DNA from: an uncultured Ruminococcus sp.
GTDB taxonomy: Bacteria; Bacillota; Clostridia; Lachnospirales; Lachnospiraceae
Assembly: GCA_900553885.1 (NCBI GenBank)
Contig: USFD01000003.1
Coordinates: forward strand, 4,543 to 68,542
Length of the DNA: 64,000 bases
Reading direction: 5' to 3'
Shown here: in pieces, positions 7,418 through 16,760 of the stretch
Layout of the letters: every line of letters begins with the position of its first letter
How positions within the stretch are numbered: the first letter of the stretch is position 1
Notes under the pieces: model-generated
Database searches by the model: none
What the model was told of the DNA's origin: nothing
What the model saw: the letters and a program-made list of their open reading frames with translations, nothing else
Made by a program: the position numbers and the translations under genes

Positions 7418-8848
7418 TCACAGATCAGGAGACAGGAGCAGAAGATAAGGGAATATCTCCAGTCTTCCCACCAGCATGTCAAAGCAGAACACCAGCTTTG
7501 ACAGAGGGGAGAACATATGGAAGTTTTCTACCGGCCCTACTTTGGAGATACCTGGTCCCACATTGTTTATTGTTGTCAGAACACCGCTGAATGATGTAGC
7601 GAAATCAAAATTATCGACGGATACAATCAGAACAGACATAACCAGTATAAAAATGTATGCGGCAAAAAATGTATTGATGCCCCGCATTGTATCATTGCTG
7701 ACTTTTTTCCCGTTGATCTTCACCATGGTAACCACATTCGGATGAAGAATTTTCCTGATCTCCTGGCGGATGGATTTGCACAGGATCACAAAACGACAGA
7801 CCTTGATGCCTCCTCCGGTGGAACCGGCACAGGCTCCGATAAACATAACCGTCAGAAGGACCACCTTGGATAATTCCGGCCATAGTTCATAATCTGCCGT
7901 ATAAAATCCCGTTGTCGTGATAACCGAAGCCACCTGGAAAGAAGCATAGCGGAAAGCGTGAAAAACATTTTCGTATATACTGAGGATATTTATCGTAATG
8001 ACCGCAACCGCCGCGGCAATAATACCCAGATAAGCTCTCAGTTCTTCATTTTTCAGCACACTCTTCCAGTTCTTAAGAAGCAGAAGGAAATACAAGTTAA
8101 AATTGATTCCGAACAGAATCATAAACACTGTAATTACGCCGTCTATATACGCGCTGTCGTAAAAGGCCACGCTGGAATTTCTGTTGGAAAAGCCTCCGGT
8201 ACCCGCGGTACTGAAGGAATGTACAAGAGCATCATACAGATTCATGCCTCCAAACATCAGAAGCACTACTTCCGCCGCTGTAAGGACAAAATACATCTGG
8301 TACAGAATTTTGGCGGTACTTCTTGCCTTCGGAACAAGTTTGTCAGCCTCAGGGCCCGGAACTTCCGCGCGCATAAGCGGCATGGCATTCTCATCGTCCA
8401 GAGAGGTAACCATCATCACAAACACCAGCACTCCCATGCCTCCGATCCAATGAGTAAAGCATCTCCAGAAATTAATGCCCATGGGCAGGGATTCTATTTC
8501 CTGAAGAATCGTGGAGCCGGTTGTAGTAAAACCGGACACAGTCTCGAAAAACGCATCTATATAATTCGGGACAGATCCTGTAATAACAAAAGGAATGGCG
8601 CCGAACAGCGACCAGAGGATCCAGGCAAGCCCTACAATGGCAAATCCTTCTTTCCCGTATATCCTGCTGTTCTTCGGCTTTTTTCTTCCAAATATAAGGA
8701 AGATCACACCCAGAACCGCAGCTACAATCAAAAAGGAGACGCCTGTTTTTTCACCGTAAATCAGTGACACGAGAGCAGGTATTAAAAGCAGGGCGCCTTC
8801 GACGCCCAGCATTTTTCCTAATATATATATGATCATTTTTTTATTCAT
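7418..8848 (-). CDS. trkH: TrkH/KtrB-type potassium uptake channel subunit
   Basis: A 476-residue integral membrane protein of the Trk/Ktr superfamily. The four pore loops with selectivity-filter glycines are visible: TTTGSTIL, GTGGFSNRN, TTTGFYTAD and VGPGISKVGP. The conserved GGxGxxV element (IGGMGVLVF) follows the first loop. It conducts potassium under control of the TrkA ring encoded 16 bases upstream. The C-terminus ends normally in a hydrophobic PYLLLLSPDL tail. Confidence 0.94.
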   Translation of the reverse strand: MNKKMIIYILGKMLGVEGALLLIPALVSLIYGEKTGVSFLIVAAVLGVIFLIFGRKKPKNSRIYGKEGFAIVGLAWILWSLFGAIPFVITGSVPNYIDAFFETVSGFTTTGSTILQEIESLPMGINFWRCFTHWIGGMGVLVFVMMVTSLDDENAMPLMRAEVPGPEADKLVPKARSTAKILYQMYFVLTAAEVVLLMFGGMNLYDALVHSFSTAGTGGFSNRNSSVAFYDSAYIDGVITVFMILFGINFNLYFLLLLKNWKSVLKNEELRAYLGIIAAAVAVITINILSIYENVFHAFRYASFQVASVITTTGFYTADYELWPELSKVVLLTVMFIGACAGSTGGGIKVCRFVILCKSIRQEIRKILHPNVVTMVKINGKKVSNDTMRGINTFFAAYIFILVMSVLIVSVDNFDFATSFSGVLTTINNVGPGISKVGPVENFHMFSPLSKLVFCFDMLVGRLEIFPYLLLLSPDL

Positions 8849-8864
8849 CGCTTCTGCCTCTCAC

Positions 8865-10223
8865 TTACATCAGAATATCAGCGATATCCTCAACATGAGG
8901 TTCCATTGTAACGACAATTACACTGTCGCCTGGTTCAATGCAGTCATCACCGTTTGGAATAATAATCTGATTTTTCCTTGCAATACAGGCAATCAGATTA
9001 TTCGACCTGAGCTGCAGATCCTTAAGCGGAATTCCCGTATACCTGGTCGCGGATTTTACGATGAATTCAAGAGCTTCAACCTTGTCTTCTACAAGCTGAT
9101 ACATTGTCTCGACATTGGCGCTTCCCTGAGAATTCTTTCTTGCCCTCACATAGCTTAAAATGGAGTCCGCCGTGGCAGCTTTTGCCGAGACAACACTATC
9201 TATGCCGAAATCCTCGACAATATGCGCCCGCCTGTCTTCGTTGATTTTTGTAATAATCTTTCCGATCCCCTGTTTCTTGGCAAAAAGAGATACAATGATA
9301 TTCTCCTCATCCATTCCGGTCAGAGCCACAAAGGCATCCGCCGCATCTGCTCCCTCTTCAATCAGGAGGTCGTGATCCGTAGCATCTCCCTGAATGATAA
9401 CCGCCCTGGGAAGAAGTTCGCACAGCTCCTCGCAGCGGGCTTCATTTCTCTCTATGATCTTTACCTGCATCCCAAGGGCACAGAGCTGTTTTGACAGGTA
9501 GTATGCCACTCTTCCTCCGCCACAGATAATCACTTTTCTGATCTTTTCCTTATGATTGCCGTGCATTTTGAAAAAGCGCTCAATCTCCGCATGTGACGCG
9601 GTAATATGAAGCCGGTCTCCGGGGCGGAGCACATAATAACCGTCCGGAATAATCACTTCATCTCCATGCTCTACGGCACATACGAGCACCTGAACCTGGA
9701 ATCTGTCATACATTTCCGCAAGAGACCTGCCCACCAGCCTGCTCTGAGCGCACACCGGAAATTCGATCAGCTCCACTCTTCCTTTTACAAATGTCTCAAT
9801 TTTACTGGCATCCGGAAACAGCAGCAGCCGGCTGATCTCATTTGCTACGATCAGCTCCGGATTAACCGCCATGCTCAGATGAAGATCTTCTTTGAGAAAT
9901 CCGATCTGTCTGTAATAAACAGGATTTCTCACCCGGGCAATCGTATGCCTCGCTCCCAGCCTTCTTGCGATCAGACAGCTGAGCATATTGCATTCATCTG
10001 CTGATGTACATGCGATTACAAGATCAGCGTGAGGCACATCTGCCTGCTTCTGAACCTCTGCGTCTGCCCCGTTTCCGGCTACGCAGGAGATGTCCAGACG
10101 GTCAATGGCAAATCTGAGTTTCTTTTCATTGCTGTCAATCAATACCACATCATAGTTTTCAACGGACAGCTGTTTTGCCAGCTTATACCCCACTTTTCCG
10201 TCACCAATAATAACTATTTTCAT
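8865..10223 (-). CDS. trkA: TrkA potassium channel regulatory subunit
   Basis: A 452-residue protein with the double RCK layout of long TrkA proteins: two Rossmann NAD(H)/nucleotide-binding domains (MKIVIIGDGKVGYKLA at residue 1, VIICGGGRVAYYLSKQL about 232) each followed by a TrkA_C domain. It gates the TrkH channel encoded next. First gene of the trkA-trkH-membrane protein operon; a good promoter lies just upstream. Confidence 0.94.
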   Translation of the reverse strand: MKIVIIGDGKVGYKLAKQLSVENYDVVLIDSNEKKLRFAIDRLDISCVAGNGADAEVQKQADVPHADLVIACTSADECNMLSCLIARRLGARHTIARVRNPVYYRQIGFLKEDLHLSMAVNPELIVANEISRLLLFPDASKIETFVKGRVELIEFPVCAQSRLVGRSLAEMYDRFQVQVLVCAVEHGDEVIIPDGYYVLRPGDRLHITASHAEIERFFKMHGNHKEKIRKVIICGGGRVAYYLSKQLCALGMQVKIIERNEARCEELCELLPRAVIIQGDATDHDLLIEEGADAADAFVALTGMDEENIIVSLFAKKQGIGKIITKINEDRRAHIVEDFGIDSVVSAKAATADSILSYVRARKNSQGSANVETMYQLVEDKVEALEFIVKSATRYTGIPLKDLQLRSNNLIACIARKNQIIIPNGDDCIEPGDSVIVVTMEPHVEDIADILM

Positions 10224-10266
10224 TTCTTTTCCCTCGGTATTTTATTTGTTCATTTATAGCAGAGCA

Positions 10267-10295
10267 ATTATAGCACCATTGATATCAAAGTACAA
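10267..10295 (-). promoter_or_regulatory. trk operon promoter
   Basis: Minus strand TTGTAC (10290-10295), 17-base spacer, TATAAT (10267-10272), followed by a leader of about 35 bases to trkA. Confidence 0.65.
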
Positions 10296-10336
10296 TATAA
10301 ACCATATTTTCTTAACAAATGAAGAATTGAAAAGAA

Positions 10337-10365
10337 GGGGCATACAGCTTTTCACTGCATGCCCC
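10337..10365 (-). terminator. terminator of the EF-G-like gene
   Basis: Minus-strand hairpin GGGGCATGCAG / CTGTATGCCCC with a seven-base loop and a TTCTTTTC tail, 15 bases past the stop codon. Confidence 0.8.
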
Positions 10366-10379
10366 GGGACAGTTTATCT

Positions 10380-12455
10380 TTATTCTTCTGCCGCTCTTGC
10401 CGCAATCTCCTTTTCCTGCACATCGGAAGGAGCCTGCTCATACCTTGAGAATTTAAACTCATAGATTCCCCGTCCGCCTGTCATGGAACGAAGTACAGTG
10501 CAGTAGCCGAACAGACCTGTCATAGGAATATCCGCCTCAATCACCTGTTTGCCTCCGGCAACCGGCGTCATGCCAAGGACACGACCGCGTCTCTTATTCA
10601 GATCGCCCATAACATCTCCGGTATAATCGTCCGGAACTGTCACCTTCACAGATGCGATGGGCTCAAGAAGAACCGGCGACGCCTCCATAAATCCTTTCTT
10701 AAACGCCTGGATTGTAGCTGTCTTGAATGCCATCTCAGATGAATCAACCGGGTGATAGGATCCGTCGTATAAGGTAGCTTTCACACCTACTACCGGATAT
10801 CCCGCAAGAGGTCCCTTCAGTACAGACTCCTGGAGTCCTTTTTCGACTGCCGGGAAGTAGTTCTTCGGAACCGCGCCGCCTACCACGCACTCTTCGAATA
10901 CATACGGCGTCTCAAGATCTCCGGAAGGTTCAAATTTCATCTTAACATGACCGTACTGTCCATGTCCGCCGGACTGTTTCTTGTACTTGGTATCCACATC
11001 TGAATTTTTGCGGATTGTCTCGCGGAATGCGACCTTCGGCGTCTCAAGAGTAATCTCAACTTTATATCTGGCTGCCAGTTTGCTTGCCACGATCTCCAGA
11101 TGCTGATCACCCATGCCGTAGAGAAGCGTCTGTCTGTTCTCACTGTCATTTACAGCCTTCAGTGTAACGTCCTCTGCGGTCATCCTTGCCAGGGCCTGGG
11201 ATACTTTATCCTCATCCCCTTTGTTCTTTACCTTGTATCTCATGTATGTATATGGAACGGAATAGTCTGTTCTGGCATATGTTACCTGAGTCGCTTTTGT
11301 AGAAAGCGTATCGCCGGTACGTGTATTAGTAAGTTTTGCGATCGCTCCGATATCGCCGGCAAACAGCTCCGGTACTTCCGACGGCTTATTGCCGCACATG
11401 GTATAAAGTTTTCCCGGCTTCTCCTCAGCATCCGTATCGGCGTTATAAAGAATATCATCCCCTTTGAGCACTCCCGAGCATACCTTTACGAAGGAATACT
11501 TTCCGATAAAGGGATCTACCATTGTCTTGAATACATATGCTGTCTTCGCTTTCGCGAAATCATAGTTTGCCTCGAAGATATCATTTGTCGTACGGTTGAT
11601 GCCTGCGCAGGTTCTCTTATCCGGGCTGGGGAAGAATCTTACAATGTCAGACAGAAGGTTGGCAACGCCCTGGGCCTGAATATTGGATCCCATGGCAACC
11701 GGCACGATATCTCCGTCCATAACTTCCGTACGCATGGCGGAACGGATCTCCTCCACAGAGAATTCTTCGCCGTTGAAATATCTTTCCATGAATTCTTCAC
11801 TTGTCTCGGCAACCGCCTCCATAAGAGAATCTCTCAGGATCTCCAGATTGGGTTTACAGTAATCCGGGATCTCGCACTCTTCTCTCTGGCCGATTCCCGT
11901 ATATCTGCGCCCCGCGTTTTTAATTACGTTGATATAGCCTACCAGTTTCTCATTCTCGCGGATCGGCTGGAAATGAGGCGCAATCTTCTTGCCGTATCTT
12001 GCCGTCAGATCTTCCACTACCTGGCGGAAGCTGGCATCGTCCACATCCATCTCCGTCACATAGATCATTCTCGGAAGATTGTATTTATCGCAAAGCTCCC
12101 AGGCCTTCTCTGTTCCCACCTGAACGCCTGCTTTTCCGGATACAACAATAACCGCTGCATCCGCCGCACTGACTGCTTCCTCTACTTCGCCGACAAAGTC
12201 GAAATATCCCGGCGTATCAAGAATATTGATTTTTGCTTTTTCCCACTCTATCGGAATCAGACTTGTGCTGATCGAAAATCCACGCTTCTGCTCCTCTTTA
12301 TCAAAATCACTGACCGTACTGGAATCCGTAACTTTTCCCATACGGTTTGTGGCACCTGATACGTACAGCATTGCCTCCACAAGACTTGTCTTGCCGCTTC
12401 CGCCGTGTCCAAGCAATACCACGTTTCTGATTTCGTCTGTTCTGTAAACCTTCAT
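10380..12455 (-). CDS. elongation factor G paralogue (EF-G2-like GTPase)
   Basis: A 691-residue translational GTPase. ATG at 12455 is chosen because AAGGAGG lies nine bases upstream. The G domain begins NVVLLGHGGSGKTSL (P-loop) with DTPGYFDF as G3. The EF-G C-terminal domains IV and V follow (QSGGHGQYGHVKMKFEP, GRVLGMTP). The P-loop GHGGSGKT and the weak TEMDVDD in place of the canonical NKxD mark it as the EF-G2 type rather than the main fusA, and no ribosomal protein genes are adjacent. Role in translation is inferred; it may act in ribosome recycling or stress. Confidence 0.88.
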   Translation of the reverse strand: MKVYRTDEIRNVVLLGHGGSGKTSLVEAMLYVSGATNRMGKVTDSSTVSDFDKEEQKRGFSISTSLIPIEWEKAKINILDTPGYFDFVGEVEEAVSAADAAVIVVSGKAGVQVGTEKAWELCDKYNLPRMIYVTEMDVDDASFRQVVEDLTARYGKKIAPHFQPIRENEKLVGYINVIKNAGRRYTGIGQREECEIPDYCKPNLEILRDSLMEAVAETSEEFMERYFNGEEFSVEEIRSAMRTEVMDGDIVPVAMGSNIQAQGVANLLSDIVRFFPSPDKRTCAGINRTTNDIFEANYDFAKAKTAYVFKTMVDPFIGKYSFVKVCSGVLKGDDILYNADTDAEEKPGKLYTMCGNKPSEVPELFAGDIGAIAKLTNTRTGDTLSTKATQVTYARTDYSVPYTYMRYKVKNKGDEDKVSQALARMTAEDVTLKAVNDSENRQTLLYGMGDQHLEIVASKLAARYKVEITLETPKVAFRETIRKNSDVDTKYKKQSGGHGQYGHVKMKFEPSGDLETPYVFEECVVGGAVPKNYFPAVEKGLQESVLKGPLAGYPVVGVKATLYDGSYHPVDSSEMAFKTATIQAFKKGFMEASPVLLEPIASVKVTVPDDYTGDVMGDLNKRRGRVLGMTPVAGGKQVIEADIPMTGLFGYCTVLRSMTGGRGIYEFKFSRYEQAPSDVQEKEIAARAAEE

Positions 12456-12524
12456 GCTGCTGCCTCCTTGTATGTAGTTATTCTGCACACCCGGATCCTC
12501 TTCGAGCATGCACATCATGGGTAC

Positions 12525-12553
12525 ATTGTACTAAAAATTCGCGATAAATACAA
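12525..12553 (-). promoter_or_regulatory. promoter of EF-G-like gene
   Basis: Minus strand TTGTAT (12548-12553), 17-base spacer, TACAAT (12525-12530). Divergent from the tyrA promoter. Confidence 0.6.
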
Positions 12554-12589
12554 CTCTTTTATGAATTTTTCACATAACTAATGCATTTA

Positions 12590-12618
12590 TTTACTTTTAT
12601 AAGGCAAAGTGTTAAAAT
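12590..12618 (+). promoter_or_regulatory. promoter of tyrA-aroA operon
   Basis: TTTACT (12590-12595), 17-base spacer, TAAAAT (12613-12618). A short palindrome with CTGCAG arms follows at about 12643-12664 in the leader; no T-box is visible. Confidence 0.5.
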
Positions 12619-12702
12619 ATTTTTAGTTATGCCAAAATCAGTCTGCAGTATTTTTGCGCTGCAGAACTGTTATATTTATATTGAAAGGATTTTAAAGATA
12701 CC

Positions 12703-13800
12703 ATGGAACATAAAAAAATCGGATTTGTAGGGCTCGGCCTGATCGGCGGTTCTATCGCCAAAGCGGTCCGCCGGTACTACCCGGACTGGGAGATCGCAGC
12801 CTTTGACAAGAACCGCGAGACCCTCGCTCTTGCCGTGCAGGAAGGGACAATTCACACCGCCTGCTCTTCTATAGATGATAACTTCAGAGGCTGCAGCTAT
12901 ATCTTTCTGTGCACACCTGTCGCCTATAATGCAGCTTATCTGTCACAGCTGAAGGATCTGGCAGGAGAAGACTGTATCCTGACGGATGTGGGAAGCGTCA
13001 AGACATCCATCCACGAAGAAGTCATCGCGCTGGGAATGGAAAAGAATTTTATCGGCGGACATCCCATGGCCGGTTCTGAAAAAAGCGGATTCATCAACGC
13101 GAAGGCACATCTGATCGAAAATGCCTACTACATCCTCACCCCTTCGGCAAAAGTCGGAAAAGAGAAAGTGGAGGCATATAAAAATTTTATCGGATCCCTG
13201 AAGGCCCTTCCCATTGTTCTGGACTACCGGGAACACGACTTCATCACCGGAACAATCAGCCATCTGCCGCATATCATTGCGGCCACGCTGGTAAACTTTG
13301 TTCATGACACCGATACAAAAGACGAACTGATGAAGGCGCTTGCAGCCGGAGGATTCAAGGATATCACCCGGATTGCCTCCTCTTCTCCGGTCATGTGGCA
13401 GCAGATCTGCCTGAAAAACCGGGAAAACATTTCCCGCATACTGGGGCACTACATTGAAACGCTGGAAAATGCAAAGACGCTGGTTGATACAGGCAATGAG
13501 GATGAGCTGTACGCTCTTTTTGAATCCTCCCGGGATTACAGGGACTCCATGCCCAACAATTCTGCCGGACCTATCAAAAAACAGTTTGCCCTTTACTGCG
13601 ATATTATTGACGAAGCCGGAGGGATTGCAACCATCGCCACAATTCTTGCCAGCAACAATATCAATATCAAGAATATCGGAATCATACACAACCGGGAATT
13701 CGAAGAAGGTGTGCTGCGCATTGAATTCTATCAGGAAGCGGCATGCACAAAGGCAGCCGCGCTGCTCCAGAAATACCGGTATATTGTATATGAAGTATAA
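12703..13800 (+). CDS. tyrA: prephenate dehydrogenase with C-terminal ACT domain
   Basis: A 365-residue enzyme of tyrosine synthesis that oxidatively decarboxylates prephenate to 4-hydroxyphenylpyruvate with NAD. The Rossmann motif GLGLIGGS is at residues 10-17; the substrate histidine motif GGHPMAGSEKSG is near residue 118. The C-terminal 70 residues (EAGGIATIATILASNNINIK) form an ACT domain that should bind tyrosine for feedback inhibition. It is followed 51 bases later by aroA, giving a two-gene aromatic amino acid operon. Confidence 0.95.
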   Translation: MEHKKIGFVGLGLIGGSIAKAVRRYYPDWEIAAFDKNRETLALAVQEGTIHTACSSIDDNFRGCSYIFLCTPVAYNAAYLSQLKDLAGEDCILTDVGSVKTSIHEEVIALGMEKNFIGGHPMAGSEKSGFINAKAHLIENAYYILTPSAKVGKEKVEAYKNFIGSLKALPIVLDYREHDFITGTISHLPHIIAATLVNFVHDTDTKDELMKALAAGGFKDITRIASSSPVMWQQICLKNRENISRILGHYIETLENAKTLVDTGNEDELYALFESSRDYRDSMPNNSAGPIKKQFALYCDIIDEAGGIATIATILASNNINIKNIGIIHNREFEEGVLRIEFYQEAACTKAAALLQKYRYIVYEV

Positions 13801-13851
13801 GCAGCCTGTGTGCTGTGAGAAAAACAGAAAGAAGAAAGGAATCAGATTACT

Positions 13852-15141
13852 ATGGAATTATGCGGCATTACAGGACTAAGAGGAACCGTATCTGTCCCGG
13901 GGGACAAATCCATCTCCCACAGATGCGTCATGTTTGGCTCCATCGCCGATGGAACTACAGAAATCCACAATTTTCTTCCAGGCGCGGACTGCCTGGCTAC
14001 AATACAGTGTTTTCGCACACTGGGCATTGAAATCGAGCAAAAAGACTCCACAGTCACTGTTCACGGAAAAGGGCTTCACGGACTTTCTGCCCCTTCCCAT
14101 ATCCTGGATGTAGGAAACAGCGGCACTACAACCCGTCTGCTTTCAGGTATTCTTGCCGGACAGCCCTTTGAGTCAAAACTTTCCGGAGATGAGTCGTTAA
14201 ACTCCCGCCCCATGAAACGGATTATTGATCCGCTCACACAGATGGGGGCAAATATCTCCAGCATCCTCCGCAACGGATGCGCGCCGCTTTATATTGCTCC
14301 CTCCCGTCTCCACGGTATACACTATGATTCGCCGGTAGCAAGCGCGCAGGTGAAATCCTGTATTCTTCTTGCAGGGCTTTACGCGGAGGGGGAAACCTCT
14401 GTAACAGAACCCGGGCTTTCCCGGAACCACACAGAACTGATGCTCCGGGAATTCGGTGCAGACATCCGCTCTGTCCACGATCTGGACTGTTCCAGAACAA
14501 CAGCAATTATCCGGCCCTGTCAGGAGCTTTACGGTCAGAAAATCACAGTGCCGGGAGACATCTCTTCTGCTGCATATTTTATTGCGGCAGGGCTGATTGT
14601 TCCGGACTCCGAGATCCGGATCACAAATGTAGGCGTTAATCCTACCCGTGCCGGAATGCTGAAAGTCTGTGAAGATATGGGCGCCCGGATCGAGCTTGAC
14701 AATGAGCGGACCGAGGGCGGGGAAAAAATCGCGGACATTACTGTCCGGACCAGCCAGCTCCACGGTACAGTTATTGAAGGGGATATTATCCCTGCGCTGA
14801 TTGATGAAATCCCCATTATTGCGGTTATGGCCGCTGTGGCAGAAGGAACCACCGTTATCCGGGACGCAGCGGAACTGAAGGTGAAGGAAACCGACCGTAT
14901 CGAGACAGTTACTGATAACCTGAAAGCAATGGGATGTGACGTTACCCCGACAGACGATGGCATGATCATCAAAGGTGGGAAACTCAAAGGCGCTTCTATC
15001 CATACTCTGCTGGATCACCGGATTGCTATGGCATTCAGTATTGCGGCCCTGGCCGCGGAAGGACGGACCCGCATACTGGACAGCAAATGTGTCGATGTGT
15101 CCTACCCCACCTTCTATGATACCTTTGAAGATCTGCTTTAA
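13852..15141 (+). CDS. aroA: 3-phosphoshikimate 1-carboxyvinyltransferase (EPSP synthase)
   Basis: A 429-residue EPSP synthase, normal length. It joins shikimate-3-phosphate and phosphoenolpyruvate. Motifs seen: PGDKSISHR near residue 17-25, GNSGTTTRLL near 86, VKETDRI near 344 and DHRIAMAF near 386. The glyphosate-loop sequence is LDVGNSGTTTRL, without the usual Ala after the Thr pair seen in class I (NAGTAMR), so it fits the class II type of Firmicutes. GAAAGAAAGGAAT-type ribosome site lies upstream. Confidence 0.95.
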   Translation: MELCGITGLRGTVSVPGDKSISHRCVMFGSIADGTTEIHNFLPGADCLATIQCFRTLGIEIEQKDSTVTVHGKGLHGLSAPSHILDVGNSGTTTRLLSGILAGQPFESKLSGDESLNSRPMKRIIDPLTQMGANISSILRNGCAPLYIAPSRLHGIHYDSPVASAQVKSCILLAGLYAEGETSVTEPGLSRNHTELMLREFGADIRSVHDLDCSRTTAIIRPCQELYGQKITVPGDISSAAYFIAAGLIVPDSEIRITNVGVNPTRAGMLKVCEDMGARIELDNERTEGGEKIADITVRTSQLHGTVIEGDIIPALIDEIPIIAVMAAVAEGTTVIRDAAELKVKETDRIETVTDNLKAMGCDVTPTDDGMIIKGGKLKGASIHTLLDHRIAMAFSIAALAAEGRTRILDSKCVDVSYPTFYDTFEDLL

Positions 15142-15180
15142 ATAAGATTTCCGGATCTTTCCTGATCTTATACAGGACAA

Positions 15181-15219
15181 AAAACGGCAGGAATTTCTTT
15201 CCGGAATTCCTGCCGTTTT
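15181..15219. terminator. bidirectional intrinsic terminator
   Basis: Fifteen-base perfect arms AAAACGGCAGGAATT and AATTCCTGCCGTTTT around a nine-base loop. The A/T ends give a T tract on both strands; it separates the convergent aroA and phosphatase genes. Confidence 0.85.
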
Positions 15220-15238
15220 CTTCCGCCGTTCTTTGTCC

Positions 15239-16414
15239 TCAGTAATATTTTACTGTGACACATTTTCCCATTTGTTCCATTATACGGATCAGTTGTTCTG
15301 CCAGGTTCATCCGCATGCTCAGTTCAAAGTTCAGATCCGAATTTTTGTGCGCCTTATTTACAGCGGTTCCGACAAAGAGATTCAGCTCCGTGCACTCTTC
15401 GATCAGCAGCTTCGCAAGCCGGGAAGCACCATTATCAGCGTCCAGTTCATCAAAAAACTCCGGATCAAACTCACCCTTTACATACTTCTTCAGAATCTTC
15501 AGACATTTCCCTAGCGTGAGTACTCCTTCAGTTACAAGATCCAGGCCTTCAATCTCTGCCATAGGAGGCACATCCGGATCCGCGCTGTCTGCCCGGGTGC
15601 GGATTTCTTTGCCAAGAAACCGGGCCGCTATCCTGGAACTTGTGCCGCCGGAGACAACTTTTTTCCCTTCCGCGTGCATAAATTCATGCATAAGCCTGTC
15701 ATCATCTTCCCTTTTCTCCGGAGGGCCGGTGAAAATATTTACAATTCTGCGCTCAATTACTCTGGCGACGGCAACGGTTGTGTCATCACCGGGCTTTTCT
15801 TCATAAAGCTCATCACAGGCCTGACTTAAAAGGGCAGCCAGACGGGAGGCGGATAATGTTTTCTTTGTACATTTCAGCGTATATTCCGCCATGGCCTCCC
15901 AGGTCCAGCCCTGCATATTCAGAATGGAGCCGGCGCCGGCATAGATGACGCCGTCGCTCATCAGAACAAAACAGTCATTTTTCTTTACCTGAAACCGGTA
16001 TTCATGGATCTTTTTTCCTGCTATATCCTGCACCTCATAAGGATAATTCACAATCTTCCCGTCCCGGATAAAAACGCAGGAAGGATTGTCGAATTCCGCC
16101 AGGTACGCCTGTCCGCTGCGGAAAATCTGCAGGATGGAAAAGGCGGCATAGGCCACTTTGCGTACTTTGCATACCGGAAGGGTTCTGGCTATGGTCTCCA
16201 CACAGGATTCCATAGAGGCCCCTTCCTTCAGCATAGTCCCCAGTATTTTTGACGTCAGCGTGGCCAGTATACTGGCCTTTACTCCGCTGCCCATACCGTC
16301 GGCCAGAATCACGATATCTGAATCCGCTGTTTTCAGGATCTCCACCTTGTCTCCGCACAGTTCCTCCTGATATTTATTAAGGCTTCTCCAGGCCACATCA
16401 ATACTCACACTCAT
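15239..16414 (-). CDS. SpoIIE-type PP2C serine phosphatase linked to sensory hydrogenase
   Basis: A 391-residue protein from ATG at 16414 (GAGGAGG nine bases upstream, overlapping the previous stop). The PP2C metal-binding motifs are ADGMGSGVKA near residue 43, LMSDGV near 156 and GDDTTVAV near 214. A further 170-residue C-terminal region with GGTSSRIAARFLGKE is present that classical SpoIIE lacks. It starts 5 bases after the hydrogenase-PAS gene, so the two are translationally coupled. Sensory [FeFe]-hydrogenases are often encoded beside such phosphatases, suggesting hydrogen-dependent signalling by protein dephosphorylation. It is not sporulation SpoIIE, which carries ten helices. Confidence 0.82.
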   Translation of the reverse strand: MSVSIDVAWRSLNKYQEELCGDKVEILKTADSDIVILADGMGSGVKASILATLTSKILGTMLKEGASMESCVETIARTLPVCKVRKVAYAAFSILQIFRSGQAYLAEFDNPSCVFIRDGKIVNYPYEVQDIAGKKIHEYRFQVKKNDCFVLMSDGVIYAGAGSILNMQGWTWEAMAEYTLKCTKKTLSASRLAALLSQACDELYEEKPGDDTTVAVARVIERRIVNIFTGPPEKREDDDRLMHEFMHAEGKKVVSGGTSSRIAARFLGKEIRTRADSADPDVPPMAEIEGLDLVTEGVLTLGKCLKILKKYVKGEFDPEFFDELDADNGASRLAKLLIEECTELNLFVGTAVNKAHKNSDLNFELSMRMNLAEQLIRIMEQMGKCVTVKYY

Positions 16415-16418
16415 AGGC

Positions 16419-16760
16419 CTAATCCTCCTCATTCAGGATGGAGTCCCGCAGCTTTGTCAGCGTCACCTTTGTCTCCGCCGTAGTCTCGCCCAGCAGTCCC
16501 GCGATCTCCTGAGCCACCATCATCTGTTTTTCAATAACTTTCCGGGCCATCTCCACAGTCTCAACCTTCAGGTTATAGTGCTGTTCTCTTATTTTCTCCT
16601 CCCGGGTCACATCCCGGAACATGACAAGAACCGCATCCAGATTTTCAATATATACAATACTCTCTTCTGCCGTTATTCTGCCCTTTTCCAGCTTTACTTT
16701 TTTATTCAGAACAGACTCTCTGCTAAGGAGTGTCTCTTCAATATCCCTCCATAAACTCAA
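16419..16760 (-). CDS. C-terminal PAS/coil remainder of the split HydS-like hydrogenase gene
   Basis: A 113-residue reading frame beginning with a TTG codon at 16760, overlapping the upstream hydrogenase frame by 23 bases in another register. It continues the PAS domain (IVYIENLDAVLVMFRDVTRE) and ends in a helical tail, MARKVIEKQMMVAQEIAGLL then TKVTLTKLRDSIL. Homologous hydrogenase-PAS proteins carry this segment as their normal C-terminus, so this is the second half of one gene. No ribosome site of its own is convincing, although GGAGGG occurs nearby. Could be made by reinitiation, or not at all. Confidence 0.7.
   Translation of the reverse strand: MSLWRDIEETLLSRESVLNKKVKLEKGRITAEESIVYIENLDAVLVMFRDVTREEKIREQHYNLKVETVEMARKVIEKQMMVAQEIAGLLGETTAETKVTLTKLRDSILNEED

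Noticed and set aside
11100..12359. Long open frame (419 codons) antisense to the EF-G-like gene
   Set aside because: No ribosome site, His/Cys/Ile-rich composition unlike real proteins, and it mirrors a clearly conserved gene.
10380..12455. Main elongation factor G (fusA)
   Set aside because: P-loop GHGGSGKT, TEMDVDD in place of NKxD and lack of ribosomal neighbours point to the EF-G2 type paralogue.
14197..15180. 327-codon minus-strand frame over aroA
   Set aside because: Antisense of EPSP synthase and runs into the bidirectional terminator.
16738..16760. Programmed +1 frameshift joining the hydrogenase halves, as in RF2
   Set aside because: A GGAGGG lies close to the TGA, but the spacing and the TAT TGA slip site do not fit known +1 sites; one extra G is a simpler explanation.
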